From an uncultured Ruminococcus sp. (GTDB lineage: Bacteria > Bacillota > Clostridia > Oscillospirales > Acutalibacteraceae), in the NCBI GenBank assembly GCA_900539465.1, contig UQCF01000003.1, positions 62,001-126,000 of the forward strand: DNA of 64,000 nucleotides, in the 5' to 3' direction. The translations under genes were made by a program, and so were the position numbers. The notes beneath the pieces were generated by a model, which saw nothing but the letters and a program-made list of their open reading frames with translations, was not told the origin of the DNA and did not search any database. Numbering within the stretch: the first letter of the stretch is position 1; every line of letters begins with the position of its first letter. Shown piece after piece: positions 8,989 through 18,900 of this stretch.

Positions 8989-10831
8989 ACTGCGCCCCTC
9001 CCCTGTTATTGCCGCTCTTTTGGTTTCTCTTGTCTCGGCTGCCGTTTGAAAGCGGCTTTATAAGGCATTTATCCGAAAATCCTATAAGGTCGTTTCTGCC
9101 GGCAATGTGAAGAGCCTTTGCGACAAGCTCTCTGTTTTTAGGGTCATAATACTGCAAAAGAGCGCGCTGCATTGCCTTGTCTTTCGGGTCTTTTGCGACA
9201 TAGACCTCCTGCATGGTGTACGGGTCAAGCCCCGTGTAGAACATACAGGTAGAAATTGTGCCGGGTGTGGGGTAAAAATCCTGCACCTGCTCGGGTCTTA
9301 TATGTCTTTTTTTGAGAAAGACCGCAAGCTCAACAGCGTCTTTAAGCGTTGAGCCGGGGTGAGATGACATCAAATACGGAACAAGATACTGCTCCTTGCC
9401 GGCATCATCGCTCAGCTCAAAATATTTTTTTGAAAACTCGACATAAGCCTCTATATGCGGTTTACCCATTTTATCGAGTACCGCCGCCGAACAATGCTCC
9501 GGCGCAACTTTAAGCTGACCGCTGACGTGATATTTAACAAGTTCTCTGAAGAATGTATCGTCCGGGTCTTTCAGCATATAGTCATATCTTATGCCCGAAC
9601 GGACAAAAACTTTTTTGACCTTCGGCAAGCTTCTGACCGTGCGTAAAATATCAAGATATTCGCTGTGATCCGCTTCAAGAGCCTTGCAGGGAGTGGGAGC
9701 AAGGCATTTTTTGCCCTTGCACAAACCGTGCTCAAGCTGTTTTAGGCATGAGGTGCGTCTGAAATTTGCGGTGGGGCCGCCTATATCGTGTATGTATCCT
9801 TTAAAATCGGGAAGCGTTGTTAAAAGCTTTGCTTCTTTCACAACCGATTCTTTGCTTCTTGTTGTTATAAAGCGTCCCTGATGGAACGCGAGCGAACAGA
9901 AATTGCACGCGCCGAAACAGCCGCGGTTGTGGGTTATCGAAAATCTTACCTCTTCAATCGCCGGCACTCCGCCGAGTTTTTCATAACAAGGGTGATAGGT
10001 TCTCTCATAAGGCAGAGAATACACCCAGTCAAGCTCCTGTTGTGTGAGTGGCGGCATAGGAGGATTTTGCACAAGCATTTTGCTGCCGTGACGCTGTTTA
10101 ACGGTCTTGCCTCTTATATGGTCCTGCTCGTCCTGCTCTATTCTGCAAGAGACGGCATATTCTTTTTTGCTTTTAAGGCAGTTTTCGTATGACGGGCACT
10201 CTTTGCCCTCATACGGGGTTTCTGTAACATCGCAGACATAGCAAGTGCCTTTAACGTCGCGAATATCCGAAATATTTTCTCCGTTAGAGAGTCTGCGGCA
10301 AATTTCTATCATCTGATTTTCGCCCATACCGTAGACGAGCAAATCCGCCTGCGAGTCAAAAATTATCGAACGTCTGATTTTGTCGTCCCAATAATCATAG
10401 TGGGCAAATCGGCGCAGAGAAGCCTCAAGTCCGCCGATTATAATGGGAACATCGTGATAAGCTTCTCTTATTTTATTGCAGTAGACCGTAACGGCTCTGT
10501 CGGGGCGAAGCCCCATAATTCTGCCGGGCGAATAAGCGTCTTGGCTTCTTTTTTTCTTGGCGGCGGTGTAGTGCGCCACCATTGAGTCTATGTTGCCGGA
10601 GCTTACCAAAAATCCGAGACGCGGTCTGCCGAAGCATTTAAAATCCTCGGTTGTTTTCCAATTCGGCTGGGCGAGAACCGCCACACGGTAGCCCTCTGCT
10701 TCGAGCACGCGTGTGATTATAGCCGCGCCGAAGCTCGGGTGATCGACATAAGCATCACCCGTAACATAGACAAAATCCACTTCGTCCCATCCGCGTTCTT
10801 TAACTTCTTTTGTGCTTATGGGTAAGAACAA
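8960..10831 (-). CDS. ygiQ: YgiQ-family radical SAM protein
   Basis: The 623-aa protein matches the YgiQ/UPF0313 architecture. An N-terminal domain (MFLPISTKEVKERGWDE, then GDAYVDHPSFG) precedes the radical SAM core with its cluster motif CFGACNFC near residue 305. The DUF3362-type C-terminal extension (about 470-600) is rich in PGT and DFYPTPGT segments. The basic tail (about 600-623) is probably disordered. The function of the family is not established. The start is TTG at 10831, 8 nt after GGAGG; there is no competing ATG. It lies between ftsK and the MBL gene in one operon. Confidence 0.9.
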   Translation of the reverse strand: MFLPISTKEVKERGWDEVDFVYVTGDAYVDHPSFGAAIITRVLEAEGYRVAVLAQPNWKTTEDFKCFGRPRLGFLVSSGNIDSMVAHYTAAKKKRSQDAYSPGRIMGLRPDRAVTVYCNKIREAYHDVPIIIGGLEASLRRFAHYDYWDDKIRRSIIFDSQADLLVYGMGENQMIEICRRLSNGENISDIRDVKGTCYVCDVTETPYEGKECPSYENCLKSKKEYAVSCRIEQDEQDHIRGKTVKQRHGSKMLVQNPPMPPLTQQELDWVYSLPYERTYHPCYEKLGGVPAIEEVRFSITHNRGCFGACNFCSLAFHQGRFITTRSKESVVKEAKLLTTLPDFKGYIHDIGGPTANFRRTSCLKQLEHGLCKGKKCLAPTPCKALEADHSEYLDILRTVRSLPKVKKVFVRSGIRYDYMLKDPDDTFFRELVKYHVSGQLKVAPEHCSAAVLDKMGKPHIEAYVEFSKKYFELSDDAGKEQYLVPYLMSSHPGSTLKDAVELAVFLKKRHIRPEQVQDFYPTPGTISTCMFYTGLDPYTMQEVYVAKDPKDKAMQRALLQYYDPKNRELVAKALHIAGRNDLIGFSDKCLIKPLSNGSRDKRNQKSGNNRGGAQYGKKKFKKR

Positions 10832-10848
10832 GGCTTTAACCTCCGTAA

Positions 10849-13407
10849 TTATTCATCGTCTTGACCATACGGCTTTTCGCGTGCGGGTGAAGCGTTACCG
10901 AGAGCGTTCATCTCCATCCACTGCTGCTTTGAGATAAGCACTTTTCTGGGCTTACTGCCCTCAAAGGGGCCTACAACACCCTTTTCTTCGAGTGCGTCCA
11001 TAAGTCTTGCCGCTCTCGCATAGCCGAGTTTAAGTTTTCTTTGCAAAAGAGTGGTTGATGCCATCTGATTTTCGACGATGACCTCTATTGCTTTGGGCAG
11101 CATTTCGTCCGAAGAGTCGGAATCGCCCGAATCCTCGGAAGCGGCAGGCTTTTTCTTTTCCATAGCCGCCTGGCGCTCGATTTCTTCCATAACCTGATCG
11201 TCATACGAGCTGCTCTCTTGCTCTTTAATGAAGTTTACTACATTTTCGACCTCGGTGTCCGAAAGGAAACAGCCCTGAACACGCACGGGCTTTGAAACAC
11301 CGACAGGGTTAAAGAGCATATCGCCGTTGCCGAGAAGCTTTTCCGCACCGGAGGCGTCAATAATCGTTCTTGAATCGACCTGCGAAGAAACGGAGAGCGC
11401 AATTCGGCTCGGAATATTCGCTTTAATGATACCTGTGATAACATTGACAGAAGGTCTTTGTGTTGCGATAACAAGGTGCATGCCTGCGGCACGCGCCATC
11501 TGTGCAAGGCGGCAGATAGAATCTTCTACCTCGTTCGGCGCAGCCATCATAAGGTCAGAAAGCTCATCTATAAAGATAACGACCTGCGGCATGACCTCAA
11601 GAGTGTCGTCTTCTCTCGCAAGGCGGTTATAGCCCTTTATATCGCGCACGTTCTTTTCGGAGAACATCTTATATCTTTTGAGCATTTCGGTAACTGCCCA
11701 GCCGAGCGCACCCGCCGCTTTTCTCGGGTCCGAAACAACGGGAACGAGCAAATGCGGTATGCCGTTATAAACCGTGAACTCAACCTGTTTCGGGTCAATC
11801 ATCAAAAGCTTGACCTCATCCGGTGAAGCGTTAAAAAGTATGCTGACTATCATCGCGTTAAGGCAAACGGATTTACCGGAGCCGGTAGTACCCGCAATGA
11901 GCAAGTGAGGCATTTTGGCAAGGTCCGCGATTATTGTTTCGCCCGTTATATCCTTGCCCAAGGCGACCGAAAGCTTGCTTTTTTCTACCTGTGTTTTATA
12001 CTGGGCGGTCTCGACTATTTCTCTTAATGAAACAGTCGCTCTGTTTTTGTTTGGTATTTCTATACCCACTGCCGATTTATTAGGTATCGGTGCTTCTATT
12101 CTGACGCCAGAAGCGGCAAGAGCCAGGGCAATATCGTCTGAAAGACCCGTGATTTTGCTGATTTTAACGCCCGGGGCAGGCTGAAGCTCATATCTTGTAA
12201 CGGACGGACCGCGGCAAATATCAACAAGCTTTGTTCTGACGCCGAAGCTTGTGAGAGTATCCTCAAGCTTTTGTGCATTGAGTTTTAATTCCTGGTCATA
12301 GTTCATTGCCCTTGAATTGTCTGCGTGAGCAAGGCAGTCAAGAGTCGGTTTTCTGTATATTTTAACAAGTGCCGGAATGTTTGCGGCAGGCTGCTTTTCT
12401 TCTTTTGCCTGCGGCTGTTCGGCTTTGGCTTTTTCTTCTCGTTTAGGCTTTTCCTCTGCGTCTTTAGGCTCTGCACGGGTGATGTTCACGGGAGCAACAG
12501 GCTCCTGCGGCGTGCTCATACTGCGGATTATATTGTCGATATTTTCCTCCGCCTCTTCCTTTTGTGCATTGCCTGCAAGCTCCTCGACAAATACGGTATC
12601 GTCATCGTCCTGCTCCTGCTCTTTTTCCTCACCTATCGGCGACACTGCGGCAGGACCCACATCAATGGGCACAAACTTTCTCTTTTTGACGGGCGGAACG
12701 GAAAATTCCTTTTGCTCTTCACGTTTTTGTCTCTGTTTTTCCATTTCTCTGCCGATTTTTTCTTCTGTATACGAGCCGACCTTTTTAACGGGCTTCGAGA
12801 AAAAGTTGAACGCGCTGATAAGCGTTGTGCCGGTTAAAAGCATAAGAATCAAAAGAGCGAGAACGATAAGGATAATAAGTGCGCCTGTTTTGCCTGCGAG
12901 AGCGTCGAGTCCGCCGCCGATAACCGCACCAAGAACACCGCCGCTTTTGGCTGTGACGGCCATACGCTCGTCCCACACATATTCTATCTGCTCTCCGAGA
13001 TCGCCGACCGAAACATTATCCCATGCGACATGGACTATGCCCGACAAAAATGTTATAAATCCGCCTATTCCGGCAAGGTTCACCGCAACCGAGCCGAGCG
13101 GCTTGTTGAGCGCAAACATAACGGCAAGGTATATGAGCATAAGCGGCCATGCATATGAGCATACGCCGAACACGCCGAAAACAAAATTATGTACCGCAGC
13201 CCAGGCTCTCTCGCCGCTTATGAGGGTAATCGCAAGAAGTATCAGCGCGGAAGCCATCAGTATAAGCGCCGTTCTCTGCCTTTGCGCGGGAGTCTGAGGA
13301 GTGCGCGGAGCTTTTTGCCTCTCCTGCTGTTTCGGAGCCGTTTTTTTGCTATTTTGCGGCGAAGCTTTTTTCTTAGCCGGTTTTTTTGCCGTTGTTTTGT
13401 TTGCCAT
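10849..13407 (-). CDS. ftsK: DNA translocase FtsK/SpoIIIE
   Basis: This is a hexameric DNA pump for chromosome segregation at the septum and into the forespore. The 852-aa product has a basic N-terminus, four membrane helices (about 45-200) and an acidic, Glu/Lys-rich linker (about 215-345). The alpha/beta motor has Walker A GTTGSGKS (506-513) and Walker B VIFIDEL (about 595). The C-terminal gamma winged helix (LLQRKLKLGYARAARLMD, about 785-802) reads KOPS/SRS-type sites. I chose the ATG at 13407, which has GGAGGAAAG 5-7 nt upstream, over an in-frame start 54 nt earlier. The tepA-spoIIIE adjacency is as in Bacillus. Confidence 0.95.
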   Translation of the reverse strand: MANKTTAKKPAKKKASPQNSKKTAPKQQERQKAPRTPQTPAQRQRTALILMASALILLAITLISGERAWAAVHNFVFGVFGVCSYAWPLMLIYLAVMFALNKPLGSVAVNLAGIGGFITFLSGIVHVAWDNVSVGDLGEQIEYVWDERMAVTAKSGGVLGAVIGGGLDALAGKTGALIILIVLALLILMLLTGTTLISAFNFFSKPVKKVGSYTEEKIGREMEKQRQKREEQKEFSVPPVKKRKFVPIDVGPAAVSPIGEEKEQEQDDDDTVFVEELAGNAQKEEAEENIDNIIRSMSTPQEPVAPVNITRAEPKDAEEKPKREEKAKAEQPQAKEEKQPAANIPALVKIYRKPTLDCLAHADNSRAMNYDQELKLNAQKLEDTLTSFGVRTKLVDICRGPSVTRYELQPAPGVKISKITGLSDDIALALAASGVRIEAPIPNKSAVGIEIPNKNRATVSLREIVETAQYKTQVEKSKLSVALGKDITGETIIADLAKMPHLLIAGTTGSGKSVCLNAMIVSILFNASPDEVKLLMIDPKQVEFTVYNGIPHLLVPVVSDPRKAAGALGWAVTEMLKRYKMFSEKNVRDIKGYNRLAREDDTLEVMPQVVIFIDELSDLMMAAPNEVEDSICRLAQMARAAGMHLVIATQRPSVNVITGIIKANIPSRIALSVSSQVDSRTIIDASGAEKLLGNGDMLFNPVGVSKPVRVQGCFLSDTEVENVVNFIKEQESSSYDDQVMEEIERQAAMEKKKPAASEDSGDSDSSDEMLPKAIEVIVENQMASTTLLQRKLKLGYARAARLMDALEEKGVVGPFEGSKPRKVLISKQQWMEMNALGNASPAREKPYGQDDE

Positions 13408-13457
13408 TAAACTTTCCTCCAAATTAAATACGCATATATGTAATTGACGCTCGAAAA

Positions 13458-14264
13458 TCAAACGCCGTCTTTTTTAGTCTTTTCGCTTTTTTTAGCCGGT
13501 CTTTTTTTATGAGCCTTTTCTTTTTCCAAAATCATTTTGTCAAGGCAGTTAAGCGCGTCAGACAGACTGCCGAGCGAGTCGATAAGTCCGCCTTTTACAG
13601 CTTCTTTGCCGTCAAGCACCGTGCCGACGTCCATAACCAATTCGCCCGTTGCAAGCATAAGCGACCTGAATTTATCGGCAGGCATATTTGAATTTTTACT
13701 GACAAAGCGTACTATTCTCTCTTGCATCTGCTCAAAATAAGATAGGGTCTGCGGAACGCCGAGCACAAGCCCGTTCATTCTTACGGGGTGTATCGTCATT
13801 GTTGCGGACGGCACTATAAAGGATTTTTTTGCCGAAACGGCAAGCGGCACGCCTATTGAATGTCCGCCGCCGAGCACAAGCGAAACCGTTGAGGTTTTCA
13901 TACCCGAGATAAGCTCCGCTATCGCAAGCCCTGCCTCAATATCGCCGCCGACGGTGTTGAGGATTATCAAAAGCCCGTCAATACTGTCGCTCTCTTCAAT
14001 GGCGACAAGCTGCGGTATAACGTGCTCATACTTTGTTGTTTTGTTTTGAGAGGGCAAAATATAGTGCCCCTCGATCTGACCTATTACCGTCATGCAGTGG
14101 ATAAGATGTCCGTTTTTTTGAACGGTAATAGAGCCTGTGTCTATAATCTGTCTTATAGCGTCACTGTAAGAGGACTGCCCTTCTTGCTCACATTCGTTTC
14201 CGCTGCCTGTGGTAGGCCCCGTCGGGGCAGTAAAGCCCAAGCCCAAAGTGTTTCTGTATCCCAT
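13458..14264 (-). CDS. ClpP-class serine protease, TepA-like
   Basis: The 268-aa protein has a ClpP/crotonase-fold core (about 60-240). The nucleophile context is GGGHSIG (Ser about 139), the catalytic-His context TIHPVR (about 163), and the strand LLIILNTVGGDIEAG corresponds to the oxyanion-hole glycine region. TepA-type proteins of Bacillus are cytoplasmic peptidases linked to protein export, and their gene lies next to spoIIIE as here. The N-terminal ~35 residues are low-complexity Gly/Thr/Ser; the C-terminal tail is Lys-rich. The ATG at 14264 has AAAGGTGATG upstream; an earlier in-frame start lacks a site. Confidence 0.85.
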   Translation of the reverse strand: MGYRNTLGLGFTAPTGPTTGSGNECEQEGQSSYSDAIRQIIDTGSITVQKNGHLIHCMTVIGQIEGHYILPSQNKTTKYEHVIPQLVAIEESDSIDGLLIILNTVGGDIEAGLAIAELISGMKTSTVSLVLGGGHSIGVPLAVSAKKSFIVPSATMTIHPVRMNGLVLGVPQTLSYFEQMQERIVRFVSKNSNMPADKFRSLMLATGELVMDVGTVLDGKEAVKGGLIDSLGSLSDALNCLDKMILEKEKAHKKRPAKKSEKTKKDGV

Positions 14265-14353
14265 ATAATCATCACCTTTAATGCAATTCTTTTTTATTGT
14301 TGCCAAAGGTGCCGATATTATTATAGCGGGCACAAAAACCCAATATATTGTAT

Positions 14354-14382
14354 ATAGTAACATTTAAACGCAAATTTATCAA
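14354..14382 (-). promoter_or_regulatory. Promoter of the tepA-ftsK-ygiQ-MBL operon
   Basis: On the minus strand, -35 TTGATA (14377-14382) and -10 TACTAT (14354-14359) are spaced 17 bp. It stands back-to-back with the promoter at 14393-14421, giving a divergent pair 10 bp apart. Confidence 0.65.
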
Positions 14383-14392
14383 TAGGTTCTTA

Positions 14393-14421
14393 TTGATTTT
14401 TTGATATGCGAATGGTATAAT
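14393..14421 (+). promoter_or_regulatory. Promoter of the epimerase-HAD-mfd-MFS operon
   Basis: -35 TTGATT (14393-14398) and -10 TATAAT (14416-14421) with a 17-bp spacer, 31 nt before the first start codon. Confidence 0.75.
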
Positions 14422-14452
14422 TTCGGTAGTCTTTAAACGGAGTGTGAACAGT

Positions 14453-15310
14453 ATGTTTTATAGTGTAAATAACGGCAAGATTTCTGTAAAAGTAAAGAAG
14501 TTCGGCGCAGAGCTTTCATCTTTTAAATCGCTCGGCAGCGGCACCGAATATCTTTGGCAGGGCAATCCCGATATATGGGCGGGTCAGTCGCCGATACTCT
14601 TTCCTATAGTCGGAACGCTTCTCAACGACAAATACACCTACGGCGGCAAGGAGTACACCATGTTCCGCCACGGAATTGCGAGAAAGCGCGATTTTGAATT
14701 AAAAGAAGAGGGCGAAAACTACATAATTCTCACCCAAAAGTATGATGAAGAAACGCTCAAAGCATATCCTTTCAAATATGTTTTTGACATAAAATTTGCT
14801 CTTGACGGCAAAAAGCTCACCGTCACTCACACAATAAAGAACGAGGGCGACGGCAAAATGTATTTTTCCGCAGGCGCGCATCCCGGCTTTAACTGCAAAA
14901 TCGGCGATGTGCTTGAGTTTGAATGTGACGAATCAAATGCCCAAAATGAATTGATAGACGAAGAGTCGATTCTTTTTGACGAGCACTTCCCCTCGCCCGT
15001 AAACGGCAAAATTTTTACCGTCGGCGAGCATATATTTGATAAGGACGCGCACATTCTCTCTTCTCTCAAATCAAAGAAATGCACGCTTAAGCACTTGGAC
15101 GGCACGGCAGACGTTGAGTTTTATTTCGGCGACGTTCAGTTTCTCGGTCTTTGGGCAAAGCCCGGCGCACCGTATGTTTGCATTGAGCCTTGGTACGGCA
15201 TAAACGACTCGCGCGAAAAGAAAGATGATTTTTCGCAGAAAAGAGCTATTCACAAGCTTGAGAGCGGCGAAGAATTTGAATTTTCATACTCTGCCGAAAT
15301 CAAGGAGTAA
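14453..15310 (+). CDS. Aldose 1-epimerase family protein
   Basis: The 285-aa protein is of the galactose-mutarotase-like beta-sandwich type (YeaD/LacX-like). Visible markers are an N-terminal strand with GAELSSFKS, WAGQSPILFPIVG (about 41-53), MFRHGIARKRDFEL with the conserved His-Gly (about 70-83), AGAHPGFNC with the catalytic-type His (about 142-150) and the late CIEPWYGI glutamate motif (about 243-250). It would interconvert anomers of a free or phosphorylated sugar; the substrate is not predictable. The ATG at 14453 has CGGAG 10 nt upstream; a GTG 9 nt earlier abuts that site and is rejected. Confidence 0.88.
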   Translation: MFYSVNNGKISVKVKKFGAELSSFKSLGSGTEYLWQGNPDIWAGQSPILFPIVGTLLNDKYTYGGKEYTMFRHGIARKRDFELKEEGENYIILTQKYDEETLKAYPFKYVFDIKFALDGKKLTVTHTIKNEGDGKMYFSAGAHPGFNCKIGDVLEFECDESNAQNELIDEESILFDEHFPSPVNGKIFTVGEHIFDKDAHILSSLKSKKCTLKHLDGTADVEFYFGDVQFLGLWAKPGAPYVCIEPWYGINDSREKKDDFSQKRAIHKLESGEEFEFSYSAEIKE

Positions 15311-15312
15311 TT

Positions 15313-15924
15313 ATGGCAATAAAAAATATAATTTTTGACATGGGCGGCGTATTGGTCGAATTTAACCCCGAAAACATGATACGCCGCTGCTCTCTTTCGG
15401 ATCACAAAGACGAAATAATGACCGCGCTTTTTAAAAGCGAAGAGTGGAAAAAGATGGACAGCGGCGATTTAAGCGTTGACGAGGCGCTCGAAATAATGAC
15501 CGACAGGCTCGCGCCGCAAATACGAGAAAAAGCAAAAGTAATGGTGCTTGACCGTGAAAATTATATGCCGCCGCTAAAAGGCACAACGCCCATAATAAAC
15601 GCTCTTCATCAAAACGGATACAGATTGTTTGTTCTCTCAAACTGCCCCGCATGGTTTCACTCTTTTAAAAAGAGTATCCCCTCCATAGAGCTGTTTGAGG
15701 GCTTCGTTGTGTCTGCCGACTGCCGCGTATCAAAGCCTGACGAAAAAATATATAAAATTCTTTTGGACAAATTCTCTTTAAAAGCAGAGGAATGTTTTTT
15801 TATAGACGACTCACAGGCAAATACGGACAAAGCCAAAGAGCTCGGCTTTTTTGCACATAAGTTTGACATCAGCGACACCGCTTCACTCATAAAAGATATG
15901 CGTGAGTGCGGAGTAAACATATAA
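15313..15924 (+). CDS. HAD-family (subclass IA) phosphatase
   Basis: The 203-aa hydrolase carries HAD motif I as IIFDMGGVLVEF (residues 6-17). This is the DxGGV form seen in YihX/epoxide-hydrolase-like members. Motif II LSNCPAW is near 115, motif III Lys is in VSKPDEKIY (about 140), and motif IV FFIDDSQAN is near 160. YihX-type enzymes dephosphorylate sugar phosphates such as glucose-1-phosphate, which would suit the neighbouring sugar epimerase; this link is inferred. It begins 2 nt after the epimerase stop, so the two are cotranscribed. Confidence 0.88.
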   Translation: MAIKNIIFDMGGVLVEFNPENMIRRCSLSDHKDEIMTALFKSEEWKKMDSGDLSVDEALEIMTDRLAPQIREKAKVMVLDRENYMPPLKGTTPIINALHQNGYRLFVLSNCPAWFHSFKKSIPSIELFEGFVVSADCRVSKPDEKIYKILLDKFSLKAEECFFIDDSQANTDKAKELGFFAHKFDISDTASLIKDMRECGVNI

Positions 15925-15944
15925 ATTTATTATCGGAGGGTCAA

Positions 15945-18900
15945 ATGTCCTGCTTTTTTAAAGCATTAAAAACCATGAGCGAATATACGTCGCTCACTCA
16001 AAATATAAATAAAAACCGTCTGCCGATAGGTGTTTTGGGGCTTGCTCAAATTCACAAGGCAAACATCATAAGCTCGCTCTGCAAAGAAAACTCGCCGAGG
16101 CAAGCGGTTATAATCACCCCTGACGAAGCGCAGGCGTCGCGCCTTTGCCGAGATTTATTGTCTTTCGGCTGCAACGCCCTGCTCTACCCCGCCGGGGATA
16201 TTTCTCTGCGTACAACACAAATCAAATCAAGAGAATATGAGCACCGCAGATTGTCGGTGCTCGGTCATTTGCTGGACGGAAATGCCGAAGCGGTGGTTAT
16301 GAGCGCAGAGGCGGCATTGCAATATACAATTCCGCCGGAGGAGCTTTTTTCAAGGCGCATACACATAAAAGTCGGCGAAGATATGTCTATAAAAGAGCTT
16401 ACCGAAAGACTTGTCCGCTCCGGCTACACCTCATGTGACAGTGTTGAGGGCAGCGGTCAATACTCCGTCAGGGGCGGAATAGTCGATTTGTTTTCTCCCG
16501 ACAGCGACTTGCCTTTCAGAATAGATTTTTGGGGCGATACAATAGACTCCATATCTGTTTTTGAGACCGACACCCAAAGGCGCGTAAAGCAAATTGACGA
16601 AATGACGATAACCCCGGCAAACGAGATTTGCTGTGAAAGAGAGAAGCTCATTTCAATAATAGAAAGCTTTGCCGCCACGGTAAAAGGAAAAGGTTCGGTC
16701 AAGGTCAAAGAGTCGCTTTTTAAAGATATTGAGTCATTAAAAAGCGGCGTGAGTCTTTCATCTCTTGACAGATACCTGCCGCTTATTTACAAGGACTGTG
16801 CAAGCGTATTCGACTATGTTGAACGTCCCATGCTTTTTGTGAGCGAAAGCTTCACTGTTAAAGACAAGGCAAACGCCGCAATTCAGCTTTTTAACGAAGA
16901 ATACAAAGCGTACCTCTCGGAGGGAGTAGTCTGCAAGGGGCTTGAAAAATATATTTTGACATGGAGCGAGATGCTCAAATTTTATGAAGACCTCGGCGTT
17001 ATATACCTTGATAACCTCGCCCGCGGCAGCTTTGACACCCCCGTCAAGGAGCTTATAACCTTTAACGCCCGCCAGATTTCGCCTTGGAACGGCTCGATGT
17101 CGGTATTAAAAGATGACCTTGAACCGATAACCGGCAAGGACGGAAACACCGTCATAATTATGTCCGGCACAGCGAAAGCGGCAAGCGCATTGAGCGAGGA
17201 CTTAAACGGTGAGGGCTTCCCCTGCATATATATGGAGGATGTGCCTGATGATTTGCCGAAAGGCAAGATAGCTGTTTTGCCTGGCGGATTTTCTTCGGGC
17301 TTTGAATACCCGAGCGCTCATTTCACGGTTATAACCTACGGCAGCAGAGAAGCTCTGCCTGTTGCAAAAAAGCGCAAAAAGGTGAACAAAGCCGCCGTAT
17401 TTAACAGCCTTGAAGAGCTGCACAAGGGCGACTACATCGTTCACTCCGCACACGGTATAGGTATTTTTGACGGCATAACTCAGCTTGAATCGGACGGAAA
17501 CGTAAAAGACTATATCAAAATAAAATACGACAAGGGCGACGTGCTGTATGTTCCCGTAACTCAGCTTGACCAGGTATCTAAATATATAGGACCGAACAGC
17601 GATTCGCACACACTAAAGCTCAACCGTCTCGGCGGCGGAGAATGGAACAAAACCCGCACAAGAGTCCGCAGTTCCGTTAAAGACATGGCCAAAGAGCTCA
17701 TTGAGCTTTATGCCAAGCGCACCAATATGAAGGGCTATGCTTTTTCGCCCGATATTGATATGCAAAACGATTTTGAGCGCCGTTTTGAATTTGAAGAGAC
17801 GGACGATCAAATAAGATGCATAAACGAAATAAAAAATGATATGGAAAAGCCATGCCCGATGGACAGACTTCTCTGCGGCGACGTCGGCTTCGGCAAAACG
17901 GAGGTTGCGCTCAGAGCCGCATTCAAGTGCGTTGCGGACGGCAAGCAGTGCGCCATCTTAGTGCCGACAACCATACTTGCCATGCAGCATTTTCAAACTA
18001 TTTGCAGACGGTTTGACGGCTTCCCGATTGAGGCACAGATGATTTCAAGGTTTGTGCCGCAAAAGCAACAGGAAAAAATAAAAAAAGACCTCAAAAGAGG
18101 ATATGTGGATATAATAGTCGGCACTCACAGGCTGATTTCCAAGGATATTGAATTCCGTGACCTCGGCCTTATAATAATTGATGAGGAGCAGCGTTTCGGC
18201 GTAGCTCAAAAAGAGAAGCTCAAATCTCTTTACCCGAGTGTGGACGTGCTCACTCTCACGGCAACGCCGATACCGAGAACTTTGAATATGGCGATGTCCG
18301 GAATAAGGGATATGTCGATACTCGAAGAGGCTCCGCAGGACAGACACCCCGTTCAAACCTATGTCATTGAGCACAACCCCGACGTGCTCGTGCAGGCAAT
18401 GAGCAATGAGCTGCGCCGCGGCGGTCAGGTATATTATCTTCACAACAAAACAGAAACCATTGCGCGCACCGCCGCAAAAATCAAAGAGATGATGCCCGAC
18501 GCAAGGGTTGCCTATGCACACGGTCAGATGACCGAAGAAAAGCTCAGCGACATATGGAAAAATGTTATCGAGGGCGAAACCGACATACTTGTTTGCACCA
18601 CGATTATAGAAACGGGCGTGGATGTACCGAATGTCAACACGCTTATAGTTGAAAACGCCGACAGAATGGGCCTTTCACAGCTTCACCAGCTCAGAGGCCG
18701 CGTCGGAAGATCGGCAAGACGCGCGAGCGCATACTTCACCTTTACGCGCGGCAAAGAGCTTAGCGAAATTGCCGCAAAAAGGCTCACGGCTATAAGGGAA
18801 TACACCGAGTTCGGCTCCGGCTTTAAAATTGCGATGCGCGACCTTGAAATAAGAGGCGCGGGCAACATTCTCGGCACACAGCAGCACGGACACATGGAGG

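Noticed and set aside
12377..13297. A 306-codon plus-strand frame inside ftsK
   Set aside because: Composition is Ser/Ala/Pro-rich without motifs and it is antisense to the FtsK membrane and linker regions.
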